From: Nevskia sp.
GTDB taxonomy: Bacteria; Pseudomonadota; Gammaproteobacteria; Nevskiales; Nevskiaceae
Assembly: GCA_019689635.1 (NCBI GenBank)
Contig: JADGHB010000001.1
Span: forward strand, 62,001-126,000
Reading direction: 5' to 3'
DNA: 64,000 nt
The translations under genes and the position numbers were made by a program. Shown here in pieces: positions 16,416 through 25,029 of the stretch. How positions within the stretch are numbered: position 1 is the stretch's first letter; every line of letters begins with the position of its first letter. The notes beneath the pieces are model-generated. The model was not told the origin of the DNA. It did not search any database and saw only the letters and a program-made list of their open reading frames with translations.

Positions 16416-17060
16416 ATGGGGAATACCACCGATCCACGGCCGCAGGAACTCGCACCGCAAGGCGGCTGGTGCGAGGCGCCGCTGCGCTTGCCGCCGCCGG
16501 CGAAACCGCGCGGCGTGTTGTTCCGCGCGCTGGCGCGGACGGCGCGCATTTTCGGCCGCGCCCAGGTGCCGGACGTTTTCACGGTGCTGCATCTGCACCC
16601 GCGGCTGTTCTGGCCCTGGCTGTGGTTCGCCTCGCGCCTCATGCCGCGCGGCCGGCTGCCGGCGCGCATGCGGGAGATGCTGATCCTGCGCACCGCCTGG
16701 AACTGCCGCTGCCGCTACGAGTGGGCGCAGCATGTGGATCTCGCCCTGCGCGTGGGGCTGACCGACGCGGACATCCTGCGCGCCGCGCGCGGCCCCGCGG
16801 CGTGCGCCGATGCGCACTCGCGCGCGCTGCTGCAAGCCTGCGACGAGCTGACGCAGGGCGATCGCCTGTCCGATGCGACCTGGTCGCTGCTCGCCGAGCG
16901 CCACGATCGGAAGGCGCTCATCGAGATCCTCCTGCTGATCGGTCACTATCGCATGCTCGCCGGGTTCCTCAACACCGCCGGGCTGCGGCTGGAAGCGCCG
17001 GTGGAGGAACGGCTCGCGGCGTTCCATCGCCGCTTGACGACTGGCGAAGCATTTTCGTGA
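16416..17060 (+). CDS. Carboxymuconolactone decarboxylase/AhpD-like protein
   Basis: A 214-residue protein from the ATG at 16416 (track start GTG at 16401), preceded by AGGA. The AhpD/CMD-type core spans roughly residues 85-190: PARMREMLILRTAWNCRCRYEWAQHVDLALRVGLTDADI, then ILLLIGHYRMLAGFLNTAG. Two cysteines lie as CRC rather than the CxxC of AhpD, so classical peroxidase chemistry is doubtful. Proteins of this type, with an EWAQH block, are frequent in proteobacterial aromatic and steroid degradation loci, but their reaction is unknown. It is divergent from the neighbouring SDR and followed by a strong hairpin. Confidence 0.78.
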   Translation: MGNTTDPRPQELAPQGGWCEAPLRLPPPAKPRGVLFRALARTARIFGRAQVPDVFTVLHLHPRLFWPWLWFASRLMPRGRLPARMREMLILRTAWNCRCRYEWAQHVDLALRVGLTDADILRAARGPAACADAHSRALLQACDELTQGDRLSDATWSLLAERHDRKALIEILLLIGHYRMLAGFLNTAGLRLEAPVEERLAAFHRRLTTGEAFS

Positions 17061-17140
17061 ATCGCGTCGTCACTGCCATCCATGGCGGGACGACCGCAAT
17101 CCTGCGACCGCACGGCCCGGCTCTCCTTGGCCGCACGTTC

Positions 17141-17183
17141 GGGATCGTGGCGAGGGCCGGTGGCACTCGCCAGGCACGATCCC
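17141..17183 (+). terminator. Strong bulged hairpin without U-tract
   Basis: GGGATCGTG pairs with CACGATCCC, and GGCGAG with CTCGCC, with a 3-base bulge and a 10-base loop. It lies between two same-direction genes. No T run follows, so it could be a Rho-independent-like terminator, an mRNA-stabilising element or part of a repeat. Confidence 0.4.
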
Positions 17184-17256
17184 TCACCTGATCGGACGAA
17201 GCTGCCGCGCGGCAGTTGGAAATAATGCGCGCATCCAGATCCGAGCGCCGCTTGCG

Positions 17257-18945
17257 ATGTCCGCCCCGTCCGCACCCCGCATGCACGATGACGGCACGCT
17301 GTCCGTCGAACCGCCGCTGGTCGTCGAACGCGCGGACGGCGGAAGCTGGGACGAGCGCTGCGACGTGCTGGTGCTGGGCTTCGGCGCGGCCGGCGCCGCC
17401 GCGGCCATCGCCGCGCGCGAAGCTGGCGCCCAAGTGCTGGTCGCCGAGCGCTTCGAAGGCGGCGGCGCCACCGCCAAGAGCGGCGGCGTGGTCTATGCCG
17501 GCGGCGGCACGCGCACGCAGCGCGCGCTGGGCTACGAGGACACGCCGGAGGAGATGTACCAATACCTGCGCCAGGAAACCGGCGACGCGGTGAGCGAAGC
17601 GACCCTGCGCCGCTTCTGCGAGGATTCGCGCGCCTTGATCGAGTGGCTGGAGTCGATCGGCGCGGATTTCAGCTCCGCCGCGCCGGCGCCGAAAACCTCC
17701 TATCCCAAGGACGGCATTTATCTGTACTACTCCGGCAACGAGTCGGTGCCGGCCTACGCGGCGAGCGCCAGGCCCGCGCCGCGCGGACACCGCACGCGCG
17801 GCCGCTGGATGTCCGGCAAGGTGCTGTTCGAGCTGCTGCGCGCGCGGGTGGCCGAGCTCGGCGTGCGCGTGCTGACGCAGGCGCCGGCGCGCCGGCTGAT
17901 CGTGGAGCGGCACACCGGCGCGGTGCTCGGCGCCGAACTCTGGCGGCTGCCGCCGGGTTCGGCGGCCGCGCGCCGGCATCTCAAGCTCATGCGCCGCGCC
18001 GAGGGCTTGCACAATCTCGCCCCGCGCCGCGCCGACCGCCTGCGCGCCAAAGCCGCCGAGCTGGAGCGACGCGCGGCGCAGCCCTGGCGCGTGCGGGCGC
18101 GGCGCGGCGTGGTGCTGGCCACCGGCGGCTTCATCTTCAACCGCGAAATGGTCGCGCGCCACGCGCCGCCGTTCCGCCGCGCCATGCGCCTGGGCGCCAC
18201 CGGCTGCGACGGCTCCGGCATCCGACTCGGACAAAGCGTGGGCGCGGCAGTCGCGCGCATGGACAAAGTCTCGGCCTGGCGCTTCATCAATCCGCCCAGC
18301 GCCTGGCCGCGCGGCCTCGTGGTGGACGCGCAGGGCACGCGCTTGTGCAACGAACAGGTTTACGGCGCCACGCTGGGCGTGGCGATGTGCGAGCGGCACG
18401 AGGGCCGCGCCTGGCTGATCCTCGATCGCGCTCTGCGCCGCGCGGCGATGAAGGAAGCGCTCTGCGGCGGGCTGTGGTGGTTCCAGAGCGTGCCGGCGAT
18501 CCTGCTGATGCTCGGCGCACCGCGCGCGCGGCGCATCGAGGATCTCGCGCGCAAGCTCGGCCTGCCCGCCGCGGCGCTGGCGCAGACCCTGGCGCGCTAC
18601 AACGAGGGCGCACGCGCCGGACGCGACGCGCTGGGCAAGAGCGCGGAACTCTTGCAGCCGCTGGACCGCGGGCCGTACTACGCGCTGGACCTTTCCGTCA
18701 GCAACCGCCGCTTCCCCTGTCCAGCGATCACGCTCGGCGGCCTGCGCGTGGACGAATCCTGCGGCGCGGTGCTGGACACGCAAAACCGCGCGCTCGTGGG
18801 GCTGTATGCGGCCGGACGCTGCGCGGTGGGCATCGCCTCCAACGGCTACGTCAGCGGGCTGTCCATCGCCGATTGCCTGTGGTCGGGTCGGCGCGCGGGC
18901 GCCGCCGCGGCGGGCGCCGCGAGCGCGGCGCTCAAGGTCGCCTGA
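17257..18945 (+). CDS. FAD-dependent dehydrogenase, fumarate-reductase/KstD superfamily (paralogue B)
   Basis: A 562-residue flavoprotein with an N-terminal FAD motif (VLGFGAAGAAAAIAAREAGAQVLVAE) and EGGGATAKSGGVVYAGGG. It shares several blocks with the protein at 2938-4641: TSYP, the SAWRFINPP segment, NExxYGAxLG, GRAWxxLD and the C-terminal YVSGLSxADCxxSGRRA. The two are therefore an unusual paralogous pair distinct from the YxGPG-type KstD at 30863-32605. It is the first gene of a rightward group followed by an SDR, kshB and fadD3. A 14-bp palindrome (CTGCCGCGCGGCAG, 17202-17215) lies about 40 bp before the ATG and could be an operator. Redox on ring A or B of a steroid is inferred. Confidence 0.72.
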   Translation: MSAPSAPRMHDDGTLSVEPPLVVERADGGSWDERCDVLVLGFGAAGAAAAIAAREAGAQVLVAERFEGGGATAKSGGVVYAGGGTRTQRALGYEDTPEEMYQYLRQETGDAVSEATLRRFCEDSRALIEWLESIGADFSSAAPAPKTSYPKDGIYLYYSGNESVPAYAASARPAPRGHRTRGRWMSGKVLFELLRARVAELGVRVLTQAPARRLIVERHTGAVLGAELWRLPPGSAAARRHLKLMRRAEGLHNLAPRRADRLRAKAAELERRAAQPWRVRARRGVVLATGGFIFNREMVARHAPPFRRAMRLGATGCDGSGIRLGQSVGAAVARMDKVSAWRFINPPSAWPRGLVVDAQGTRLCNEQVYGATLGVAMCERHEGRAWLILDRALRRAAMKEALCGGLWWFQSVPAILLMLGAPRARRIEDLARKLGLPAAALAQTLARYNEGARAGRDALGKSAELLQPLDRGPYYALDLSVSNRRFPCPAITLGGLRVDESCGAVLDTQNRALVGLYAAGRCAVGIASNGYVSGLSIADCLWSGRRAGAAAAGAASAALKVA

Positions 18946-19015
18946 TCGAAATGGCCGGTCGGGTCGCGCCCGACGGCGGGGCCGGCACCAAGGCCGGCGT
19001 GCATGGGAGAAGAGC

Positions 19016-19801
19016 ATGGGACGCGTACAAGGCAAGGTCGCCATCGTCACCGGTGCCGCGAGCGGCGTGGGCGCGGAGGACGCGCGGCTGCTGGCGCGCG
19101 AGGGCGCCAAGGTGGTGCTGACCGACATCAACGAGGAGGCCGGCCGCGCGGTCGCCCAGGAGATTTGTTCGCAAAACGGGAGCGACGCGGCACTGTTCTT
19201 GAAGCACGACATCGCTTCGGAGGAGGACTGGAAGCGCGTGATCGCCGCCACCGAGGAGCGGTTCGGCGGACTCGACGTGCTGGTCAACAACGCGGCGATC
19301 CTGCTCTACGGCAACATCGAGGACACCGACTACGCCACCTGGCAGAAGATCCAGCGCGTCAACTCGGACGGCTACTTCCTGGGCTGCCACTACGGTCTGG
19401 CGGCGATGAAGCGGCGCGGCGCGGGGTCCATCGTCAACATGTCCTCGATGGCGGGCATCGGCGGCGTGTCCAGCTTCTGCGCCTACTCGGCGAGCAAGGG
19501 CGCGGTGGCGGCGCTCACGCGCTCGATCGCCGCGCACTGCCGCATGAACCTCTACAAGATCCGTTGCAACTCCATCCACCCCGACGGCATCGCCACGCCC
19601 ATGGTCACGGGCTTGCACCAGACCATGCCCAAGGGCAAGCACAGCGCGGTGCGCATGATGGATCCCAAGCAGATGCAGGCGCGCTTCGCCCAGCCGATCG
19701 ACATCGCCAACCTGGTGCTGTTTCTCGCCTCCGACGAATCGCGCTTCATCAACGGCGCCGAGCTGCGCATCGACAACGGCTACCTGATGTGGGCGGATTG
19801 A
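19016..19801 (+). CDS. SDR, hydroxysteroid-dehydrogenase-like
   Basis: A 261-residue classical SDR starting at the ATG at 19016 after GGGAGAAGAG; the track frame begins far upstream inside the flavoprotein gene. The cofactor motif is TGAASGVG, with Asp (LTDIN) pointing to NAD(H). NNAA, NMSSMAG and the catalytic YSASK are all present, and the C-terminus NGAELRIDNGYLMW is like that of 3-alpha/20-beta-hydroxysteroid dehydrogenases (FabG3 type). It follows the flavoprotein by about 70 bp and precedes kshB by 80 bp. Oxidation of a steroid hydroxyl at C3, C7, C12 or C17 is plausible; the position cannot be read from the sequence. Confidence 0.85.
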   Translation: MGRVQGKVAIVTGAASGVGAEDARLLAREGAKVVLTDINEEAGRAVAQEICSQNGSDAALFLKHDIASEEDWKRVIAATEERFGGLDVLVNNAAILLYGNIEDTDYATWQKIQRVNSDGYFLGCHYGLAAMKRRGAGSIVNMSSMAGIGGVSSFCAYSASKGAVAALTRSIAAHCRMNLYKIRCNSIHPDGIATPMVTGLHQTMPKGKHSAVRMMDPKQMQARFAQPIDIANLVLFLASDESRFINGAELRIDNGYLMWAD

Positions 19802-19881
19802 TGCGCGGTGCGTACCCCTCCGCGTAAGTCCATCCTGTACAAGACCGCGGCAGCCATGCCGCGGACCGTTCAAAAAAGCAC

Positions 19882-20913
19882 ATGAGCCGCCTGCACTACC
19901 ACCCGCTGGAAGTCCTCGAAGTGATCGAGGAGACCGCGGACGCGCGCACCCTGGTGTTCGCGGTGCCGCCGGCGCTGCGCGAGACCTTCCGCTTCAAGCC
20001 GGGCCAGCACCTGCAGTTGCACGTGCCCTGCGCCGCCACACCGCTGCCGCGCTGTTACTCGCTGACCGGAGCGCCGGAAGAAAGCGACCGGCTGCGGGTC
20101 ACGGTCAAGCGCATCAAGGACGGCCGCGCTTCCGGCTGGCTGGTGAGCGAACTCAAACCCGGCGACCGGCTGGACGTGGCGCCGCCGGCCGGGGTGTTCA
20201 CGCCGCGCTCGCTGGATGGGGAATTCCTGATGTTCGCCGCCGGTTCCGGCATCACGCCGGTCTATTGCATCCTGAACAGCGTGCTGGCACGCGGCCGCGG
20301 CCGCGTGCGGTTGATCTACGCCAACCGCGACGAGCGCAGCGTGATCTTCGCCGCCGCGCTCGCGCGCCTGGCGCGCGAGCATCCGCAGCGGTTGCAGGTG
20401 ATCCACTGGCTGGAGACGCTGCAAGGATTGCCGACCGCCGCGCTGCTCGCGCCGCTCGCCGCCGGCTGGGAGCGCGCCGAAAGTTATCTCTGCGGACCGG
20501 CGCCGTTCATGGATGCGGCGCAGGCGGCGCTGCACGCCCTGCACGTGCCGCACGCGCAGATCCACATCGAGCGCTTCGTCTCGCTGCCCGAGGACGCCGA
20601 CGAAGCGCCGCCGGCGGCGCCGGCGGCGGGCGGCCAAGACGTCGAGATCGAGGTCGAGCTCGACGGCGCCGTGCATCGCCTCGGCGCGCATCCCGGCGAA
20701 CTGGTGATCGAGGCGCTGGAGCGCGCCGGCCTGTCGCCGCCGTTCTCCTGCCGCGCCGGCGCCTGCGCCGCCTGCATGTGCAAGCTCGAGGAAGGCGCCG
20801 TCGAGCTGGCGCACAATCACGTGCTCGACGACAACGATCTCAAAGCGGGCTGGATCCTCGCCTGCCAGGCGATCCCCAAAAGCCCGCGGCTGAAGCTCAG
20901 CTATCCGCAATGA
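19882..20913 (+). CDS. kshB: 3-ketosteroid 9-alpha-hydroxylase reductase (KshB)
   Basis: A 343-residue class IA oxygenase reductase. The FNR-type FAD domain has the RxYS motif (PRCYSLTGAP) near residue 57. The NAD domain has GSGITPVYCIL and the YLCGPAPFMD block. The plant-type [2Fe-2S] domain has C-x4-C-x2-C (CRAGACAAC) and a last Cys in LACQA. Order and length match KshB, which passes electrons from NADH to the Rieske oxygenase KshA. kshA itself lies 13 kb away (34069-35181). The stop overlaps the ATG of fadD3 (ATGA), so the two are translationally coupled. Other class IA reductases such as PaaE share the architecture; the steroid locus decides the call. Confidence 0.87.
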   Translation: MSRLHYHPLEVLEVIEETADARTLVFAVPPALRETFRFKPGQHLQLHVPCAATPLPRCYSLTGAPEESDRLRVTVKRIKDGRASGWLVSELKPGDRLDVAPPAGVFTPRSLDGEFLMFAAGSGITPVYCILNSVLARGRGRVRLIYANRDERSVIFAAALARLAREHPQRLQVIHWLETLQGLPTAALLAPLAAGWERAESYLCGPAPFMDAAQAALHALHVPHAQIHIERFVSLPEDADEAPPAAPAAGGQDVEIEVELDGAVHRLGAHPGELVIEALERAGLSPPFSCRAGACAACMCKLEEGAVELAHNHVLDDNDLKAGWILACQAIPKSPRLKLSYPQ

Positions 20914-22478
20914 GCGCCGGGGCGGACTCCACCGTACCGCAGGCGTTCGCGGCGAGCGCGGCACGCCACGCCGCGCGCACCGCGCTGGTCGGCGAAGACG
21001 GCCGCGCCCTGTCCTACGCCGAGCTCGACGCGCGGCGTATGCAGGCGGCGCGCGCGCTGCTCGCGCTGGGCGTGCACGCGGGCGAACGCGTGGCGATCTG
21101 GGCGCCCAACGGCATCGAGTGGGTGATCGCGGCGCTCGCCATCCACTCCGTGGGCGCGGTGCTGGTGCCGATCAACACGCGCATGAAAGGCGCGGAAGCG
21201 GCCGAGCTCCTCGCACGCAGCGGCGCGCGCGTGCTGTTCTGCGCCGGGCGCTTCCTCGGCGTCGATTACCCGGCGCTGCTGTCGGATTTCGCGCTGCCGA
21301 ATCTCGCCCAGCGCATCGTGTTCGGTCCCGCGCGCGCCGGCGAATGCGGCTGGCAGGATTTCCTGACGCGCGCCGCGGGCGTACCTGCCGCAGCGGTCGA
21401 AGCGCGCGTGCGGGCGCTGACGCCGGCCGACCGCATGGACATCCTCTACACCTCGGGCACCACCGGCGCGCCCAAGGGCGTGGTCACCGGCCACGGCCAG
21501 AACCTGCGCGTGATCGCCGAGTGGTCGCGCGTCATGGGCCTCGCCCCCCAAGACCAGTATCTGGTGGTCAATCCCTTCTTCCATTCTTTTGGCTACAAGG
21601 TCGGCTGGCTGGCCGGACTGCTCGCCGGCTGCACGGTGCGGCCGCACGCGGTGTTCGACGCGCGCGTCATCCTCCGGCGCATCGAACGCGAGCGTATCTC
21701 GGTGCTGCCCGGGCCGCCGACGCTGTTCGTGTCGCTGCTCGACGATCCGGCGCGCGCCGGCGCCGACCTGTCCTCGCTGCGCGCCACCATCACCGGCGCG
21801 GCGGCGGTCGCGCCCGCGCTGATCGAGCGCATCCGCGCGGAACTCGGCTTCGGGATCGTGCTGACCGGCTACGGCCTGACCGAGACTTGCGGCGTGGTCA
21901 CGCTGAGCGAGCCCGGCGACGACGCGCAGACCGTGGCGTTCACTTCCGGCAAGCCGATTCCGGACGTGGAAGTGCGTATCGTCTCCGCGGACAACCGGCC
22001 GCTGCCGCCGGGCGAGGCGGGCGAGATCGTGGTGCGCGGCTACAACGTGATGCAGGGCTATCTCGACGACCCGCAAGCCACCCGCGAGGCGATCGACGCG
22101 CACGGCTTTTTGCACACCGGCGACGTGGGCTGTCTCGACGCACGCGGTTATCTGCGCATCACCGACCGGCTCAAGGACATGTACATCTGCGGCGGCTTCA
22201 ACTGCTATCCCGCGGAGATCGAGCGGGCGCTCGCCGCGCATCCCGCGCTGGCGCAGACGGCGGTGATCGGCGTGCCCGACGCGCGCCTGGGAGAAGTCGG
22301 CAAAGCCTACGTGGTGCTGCGTCCCGGCGCGCGGCTGACGGCCGACGAACTGATCGCCTGGGCGCGAGCGCGCATGGCCAATTACAAGGTGCCGCGCGCC
22401 GTCGAGTTCGTGGCGAGTTTGCCGACCAACGCCTCGGGCAAGGTACTCAAGTACCGCCTGCGCGAGAGACAGCGATGA
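20910..22478 (+). CDS. fadD3: FadD3-like HIP-CoA synthetase
   Basis: A 522-residue ANL-superfamily acyl-CoA ligase. The AMP-binding P-loop is TSGTTGAPKG near residue 180, with YGLTETCG, HTGDVG, RLKDMYICGGFNCYPAEIE and the C-terminal lysine in NASGKVLKYRLRE. The segment NPFFHSFGYKVGWLAGL and the block VLPGPPTLFVSLLDDPAR closely resemble FadD3, which activates the C/D-ring propanoate HIP for beta-oxidation. The start at 20910 overlaps the kshB stop. IpdA and IpdB, acting later on the same branch, are at the left edge of the window. A strong hairpin follows 3 bp after the stop codon. Confidence 0.87.
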   Translation: MSAGADSTVPQAFAASAARHAARTALVGEDGRALSYAELDARRMQAARALLALGVHAGERVAIWAPNGIEWVIAALAIHSVGAVLVPINTRMKGAEAAELLARSGARVLFCAGRFLGVDYPALLSDFALPNLAQRIVFGPARAGECGWQDFLTRAAGVPAAAVEARVRALTPADRMDILYTSGTTGAPKGVVTGHGQNLRVIAEWSRVMGLAPQDQYLVVNPFFHSFGYKVGWLAGLLAGCTVRPHAVFDARVILRRIERERISVLPGPPTLFVSLLDDPARAGADLSSLRATITGAAAVAPALIERIRAELGFGIVLTGYGLTETCGVVTLSEPGDDAQTVAFTSGKPIPDVEVRIVSADNRPLPPGEAGEIVVRGYNVMQGYLDDPQATREAIDAHGFLHTGDVGCLDARGYLRITDRLKDMYICGGFNCYPAEIERALAAHPALAQTAVIGVPDARLGEVGKAYVVLRPGARLTADELIAWARARMANYKVPRAVEFVASLPTNASGKVLKYRLRERQR

Positions 22479-22481
22479 CGA

Positions 22482-22507
22482 ACGAGGGGCGCCTGCGCGC
22501 CCCTCGT
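22482..22507 (+). terminator. Perfect 11-bp hairpin after fadD3
   Basis: ACGAGGGGCGC, loop CTGC, GCGCCCCTCGT, starting 3 bp after the stop codon. No T run follows, but the perfect stem and position support termination of the flavoprotein-SDR-kshB-fadD3 unit. Confidence 0.6.
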
Positions 22508-22685
22508 CCTCCACCCCAAGACAAGCGCGTCACGGCAGCACGGCGCACAGCGTGGACAGCACGGGGGTTTGGCGGACAGCCGGCTTCGCGCGACCTTCGG
22601 TCCTGCACGACTCATGTAATCGGACGATTTCTTTCGGGCGTTTCCGCGCCAGACTGGGGAAAACAGCCAAGGCTCGGGAGGAGAA

Positions 22686-23555
22686 ATGGACCGTCCGTTG
22701 AACGGCGTGGTCGCGGTCGTCACCGGCGCTTCGCGCGGTGCCGGCAAAGGGATCGCGCTGGCGCTCGGCGCGCAGGGTGCGACGGTTTACGTCACCGGCC
22801 GCTCGCAGCAGGAAGGCGACGCACCTCTGCCAGGCACGATCCACGCGACCGCCGCGGCGGTCACGCAGGCCGGCGGGCGCGGCATCGCGGTGGTCTGCGA
22901 CCACGCACGCGACCGCCAGGTGCGCGCGCTGTTCGAGCAGATCAAGCGCGAGCAGGACGGCCGGCTCGACATCCTGGTCAACAACGCCACCGTCATCCAC
23001 GACCGGCTCATCGACAAAGGACCGTTCTGGAAGAAGCCGCTGGCGCTGGTGGACATCCTCGAGGTGGGTCTGCGTTCGGCCTATGTGGCGAGCTGGTACG
23101 CGGCCAAGCTCATGGCGCGCAGAAAAAACGGGCTGATCGCCTTCACCTCGTCGTTCGGCGCGAGCTGCTACATGCACGGTCCCGCCTACGGCGCGCAGAA
23201 AGCCGGCGTCGACAAGTTGGCGCGCGACATGGCGGTGGATTTGCGGCCGTATCACGTCGCCGCGGTCTCGATCTGGATGGGCATGCTCAAGACCGAGCGC
23301 ACGCGCCGGGTGATGGACCAGGACCCGCAGAAATACGCCGGTTTCTGGGAAATCGCCGAAACGCCGGAGTTCACAGGGCGCCTGATCGCCGCGCTCTATC
23401 GCGACGACAAGCGCATGGAGAAATCCGGCCAGGTGCTGATCGGCGCCGAAGCCGCGCTGGAGTACGGCATCACCGACGAAGGCGGCAAGCAGCCGCCCTC
23501 GCACCGCGCCTTGCTCGGCGGCCCCGCGCCGGGCCATCCGGCGGTCGTCGAGTAG
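22686..23555 (+). CDS. SDR of DHRS1-like type
   Basis: A 289-residue SDR with TGASRGAG, NNAT and the catalytic YGAQK. The long insertion after NNAT (HDRLIDKGPFWKKPLALVDILEVGLRSAYVASWYAAKLM) is characteristic of the DHRS1-like subgroup, whose animal members reduce steroids and xenobiotics. A GGGAGGAG ribosome binding site lies 4 bases before the ATG, one of the strongest in the window. It begins a new unit after the fadD3 hairpin. Its stop is only 3 bases from the ATG of the GH5 gene, so the two are certainly co-transcribed. The substrate is unknown. Confidence 0.85.
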   Translation: MDRPLNGVVAVVTGASRGAGKGIALALGAQGATVYVTGRSQQEGDAPLPGTIHATAAAVTQAGGRGIAVVCDHARDRQVRALFEQIKREQDGRLDILVNNATVIHDRLIDKGPFWKKPLALVDILEVGLRSAYVASWYAAKLMARRKNGLIAFTSSFGASCYMHGPAYGAQKAGVDKLARDMAVDLRPYHVAAVSIWMGMLKTERTRRVMDQDPQKYAGFWEIAETPEFTGRLIAALYRDDKRMEKSGQVLIGAEAALEYGITDEGGKQPPSHRALLGGPAPGHPAVVE

Positions 23556-23558
23556 GCG

Positions 23559-25004
23559 ATGCGCGCGTTCGTCGGCGTGCTGGGACTGACGGCCCTGCTG
23601 GCCGGCTGCGGTTCGAGCAGCTTGCCGGCGACGGATTCCGGCGCTGCGGCCGGTGCGGCGTTGCACCGCGAAGGGCGCTGGATGGTGGACGATCGAGGGC
23701 GCATCGTGCTGCTGCACGGCGTGAACGTGGTGTGGAAGCTCGCGCCTTATGCCCCGCCGGACAGCGCCGCGGGCTTCACCGCGGCGGACGCGGACTTTCT
23801 GGCGAACCAGGGTTTCAATGTCGTGCGCCTGGGCGTGCTGTTCGCCGGCGTGATGCCGCAACCGGGACAGATCGACGCAGGCTATCTCGCGCGCATCGAC
23901 CGCGTGGTGCGCCTGCTCGCGGCACGGCACCTCTGGGTGCTGCTCGACTTCCACCAGGACCAGCTCAACGAGAAATACCAGGGCGAAGGCTTTCCCGCCT
24001 GGGCGGTGGACGACGGCGGCCTGCCCAACGACGCCCATTACGGGTTTCCGCTCGACGAATTCCTGAGCGTGGCGCTGAACGCCGCCTACGACAATCTGTG
24101 GGCGAACAAAAACCAGGTGTGGGCGCACTACGCCGCGGCCTGGACGGCGGTGGCGAACCGCTGGAAAAACCAGCCGTACCTGCTCGGTTACGACCTGTTC
24201 AACGAGCCCTGGCCCGGCACGCGCTGGCCGACCTGTTTCGAAATCGACTGCACCGGGTTCGACGCCACGTTGCAACAGTTCTTCGACTCCGCGCTCGCCG
24301 GCGTGCGCGCGGCGGACACCGCGCACTTCGCCTTCTTCGAGCCGCAGCAGCTCTTCGACTTCGGCGCACCGAGCGGCTTCGCCGCCGAAAGCGACCCGCT
24401 GCTGGGCCTGTCCTGGCACGACTACTGCTCGGCCACGCTCACCGCTTCCAGCGGTCTGCCGGTGAACCTGCCGGACTGCGGGATCATCGAACCGCGCACC
24501 ATGAACAACGCCGACGCCCAGGTCGAACAGCTCGGCGCGGTTTCGCTGCTCACCGAATTCGGCGCCTCCGACGATCTGACCGACATCGCCCGCGTGGCAG
24601 ACCTCGCCGACCAGCATCGGGTCGGCTGGATCTACTGGGCCTACAAGTCTTTCGGCGACCCCACCGGCAGCGGCCAGGCCGAGAGTCTGTTCGCCGACGA
24701 CGCCGATTTCTCCACGCTCAAGCCCGGCAAGGCCGACATCCTGATCCGGCCCTACGCCCAGGCCATCGCCGGCACGCCGACGGCGATGCGCTTCGACCCC
24801 GCGACGAAAGTCTTCGCGCTCGACTACACGCCGAACGGCGCGACCGCGCCGACCGTGATCTTCCTGCCCGCCCGCCACTATCCGAACGGTTATTCCACGA
24901 GCGTGGCCGGTGGACAGGTCGTGTCGCCGGCCGGCAGCGCGCAACTCGAGATCGTCAACGATCCGGGCGCATCGAGCGTGCAGATCCAGGTTCAGCCCTT
25001 ATAG
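23559..25004 (+). CDS. Endoglycoceramidase-like GH5 glycosidase, lipoprotein
   Basis: A 481-residue exported glycoside hydrolase. The N-terminus is a lipoprotein signal (LGLTALLAGC, lipid-accepting Cys17). The catalytic barrel shows family-5 features: RIVLLHGVNVVWK, GFNVVRLGVLF, VLLDFHQDQLNEKYQGEGFPAWAV, the acid/base E216 in LFNEPWPG and the nucleophile E333 in LLTEFGAS. The HQD and GFPAWAV blocks are those of endoglycoceramidases and the related fungal EGCrP2 steryl-glucosidase. A beta-sandwich tail follows (TAMRFDPATKVFALDYTPNG). It is sandwiched between two SDR genes in a steroid locus, so a glycosylated sterol is an attractive substrate; a glycolipid is the alternative. Confidence 0.8.
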   Translation: MRAFVGVLGLTALLAGCGSSSLPATDSGAAAGAALHREGRWMVDDRGRIVLLHGVNVVWKLAPYAPPDSAAGFTAADADFLANQGFNVVRLGVLFAGVMPQPGQIDAGYLARIDRVVRLLAARHLWVLLDFHQDQLNEKYQGEGFPAWAVDDGGLPNDAHYGFPLDEFLSVALNAAYDNLWANKNQVWAHYAAAWTAVANRWKNQPYLLGYDLFNEPWPGTRWPTCFEIDCTGFDATLQQFFDSALAGVRAADTAHFAFFEPQQLFDFGAPSGFAAESDPLLGLSWHDYCSATLTASSGLPVNLPDCGIIEPRTMNNADAQVEQLGAVSLLTEFGASDDLTDIARVADLADQHRVGWIYWAYKSFGDPTGSGQAESLFADDADFSTLKPGKADILIRPYAQAIAGTPTAMRFDPATKVFALDYTPNGATAPTVIFLPARHYPNGYSTSVAGGQVVSPAGSAQLEIVNDPGASSVQIQVQPL

Positions 25005-25019
25005 ATCAGCCCTTATAGA
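24992..25019 (+). repeat. 14-bp perfect tandem duplication at the GH5 stop codon
   Basis: TCAGCCCTTATAGA occurs twice head to tail. The first copy holds the GH5 stop codon TAG. The second copy extends the gap to the ribosome binding site (AGAGAGGA) of the next SDR gene. Confidence 0.9.
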
Positions 25020-25029
25020 GAGGAAACCC

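Noticed and set aside
21119-25018. 1,299-codon plus-strand ORF
   Set aside because: It overlaps fadD3, the SDR and GH5 genes in another frame and is almost pure Arg/Ala/Gly, so it is a shadow.
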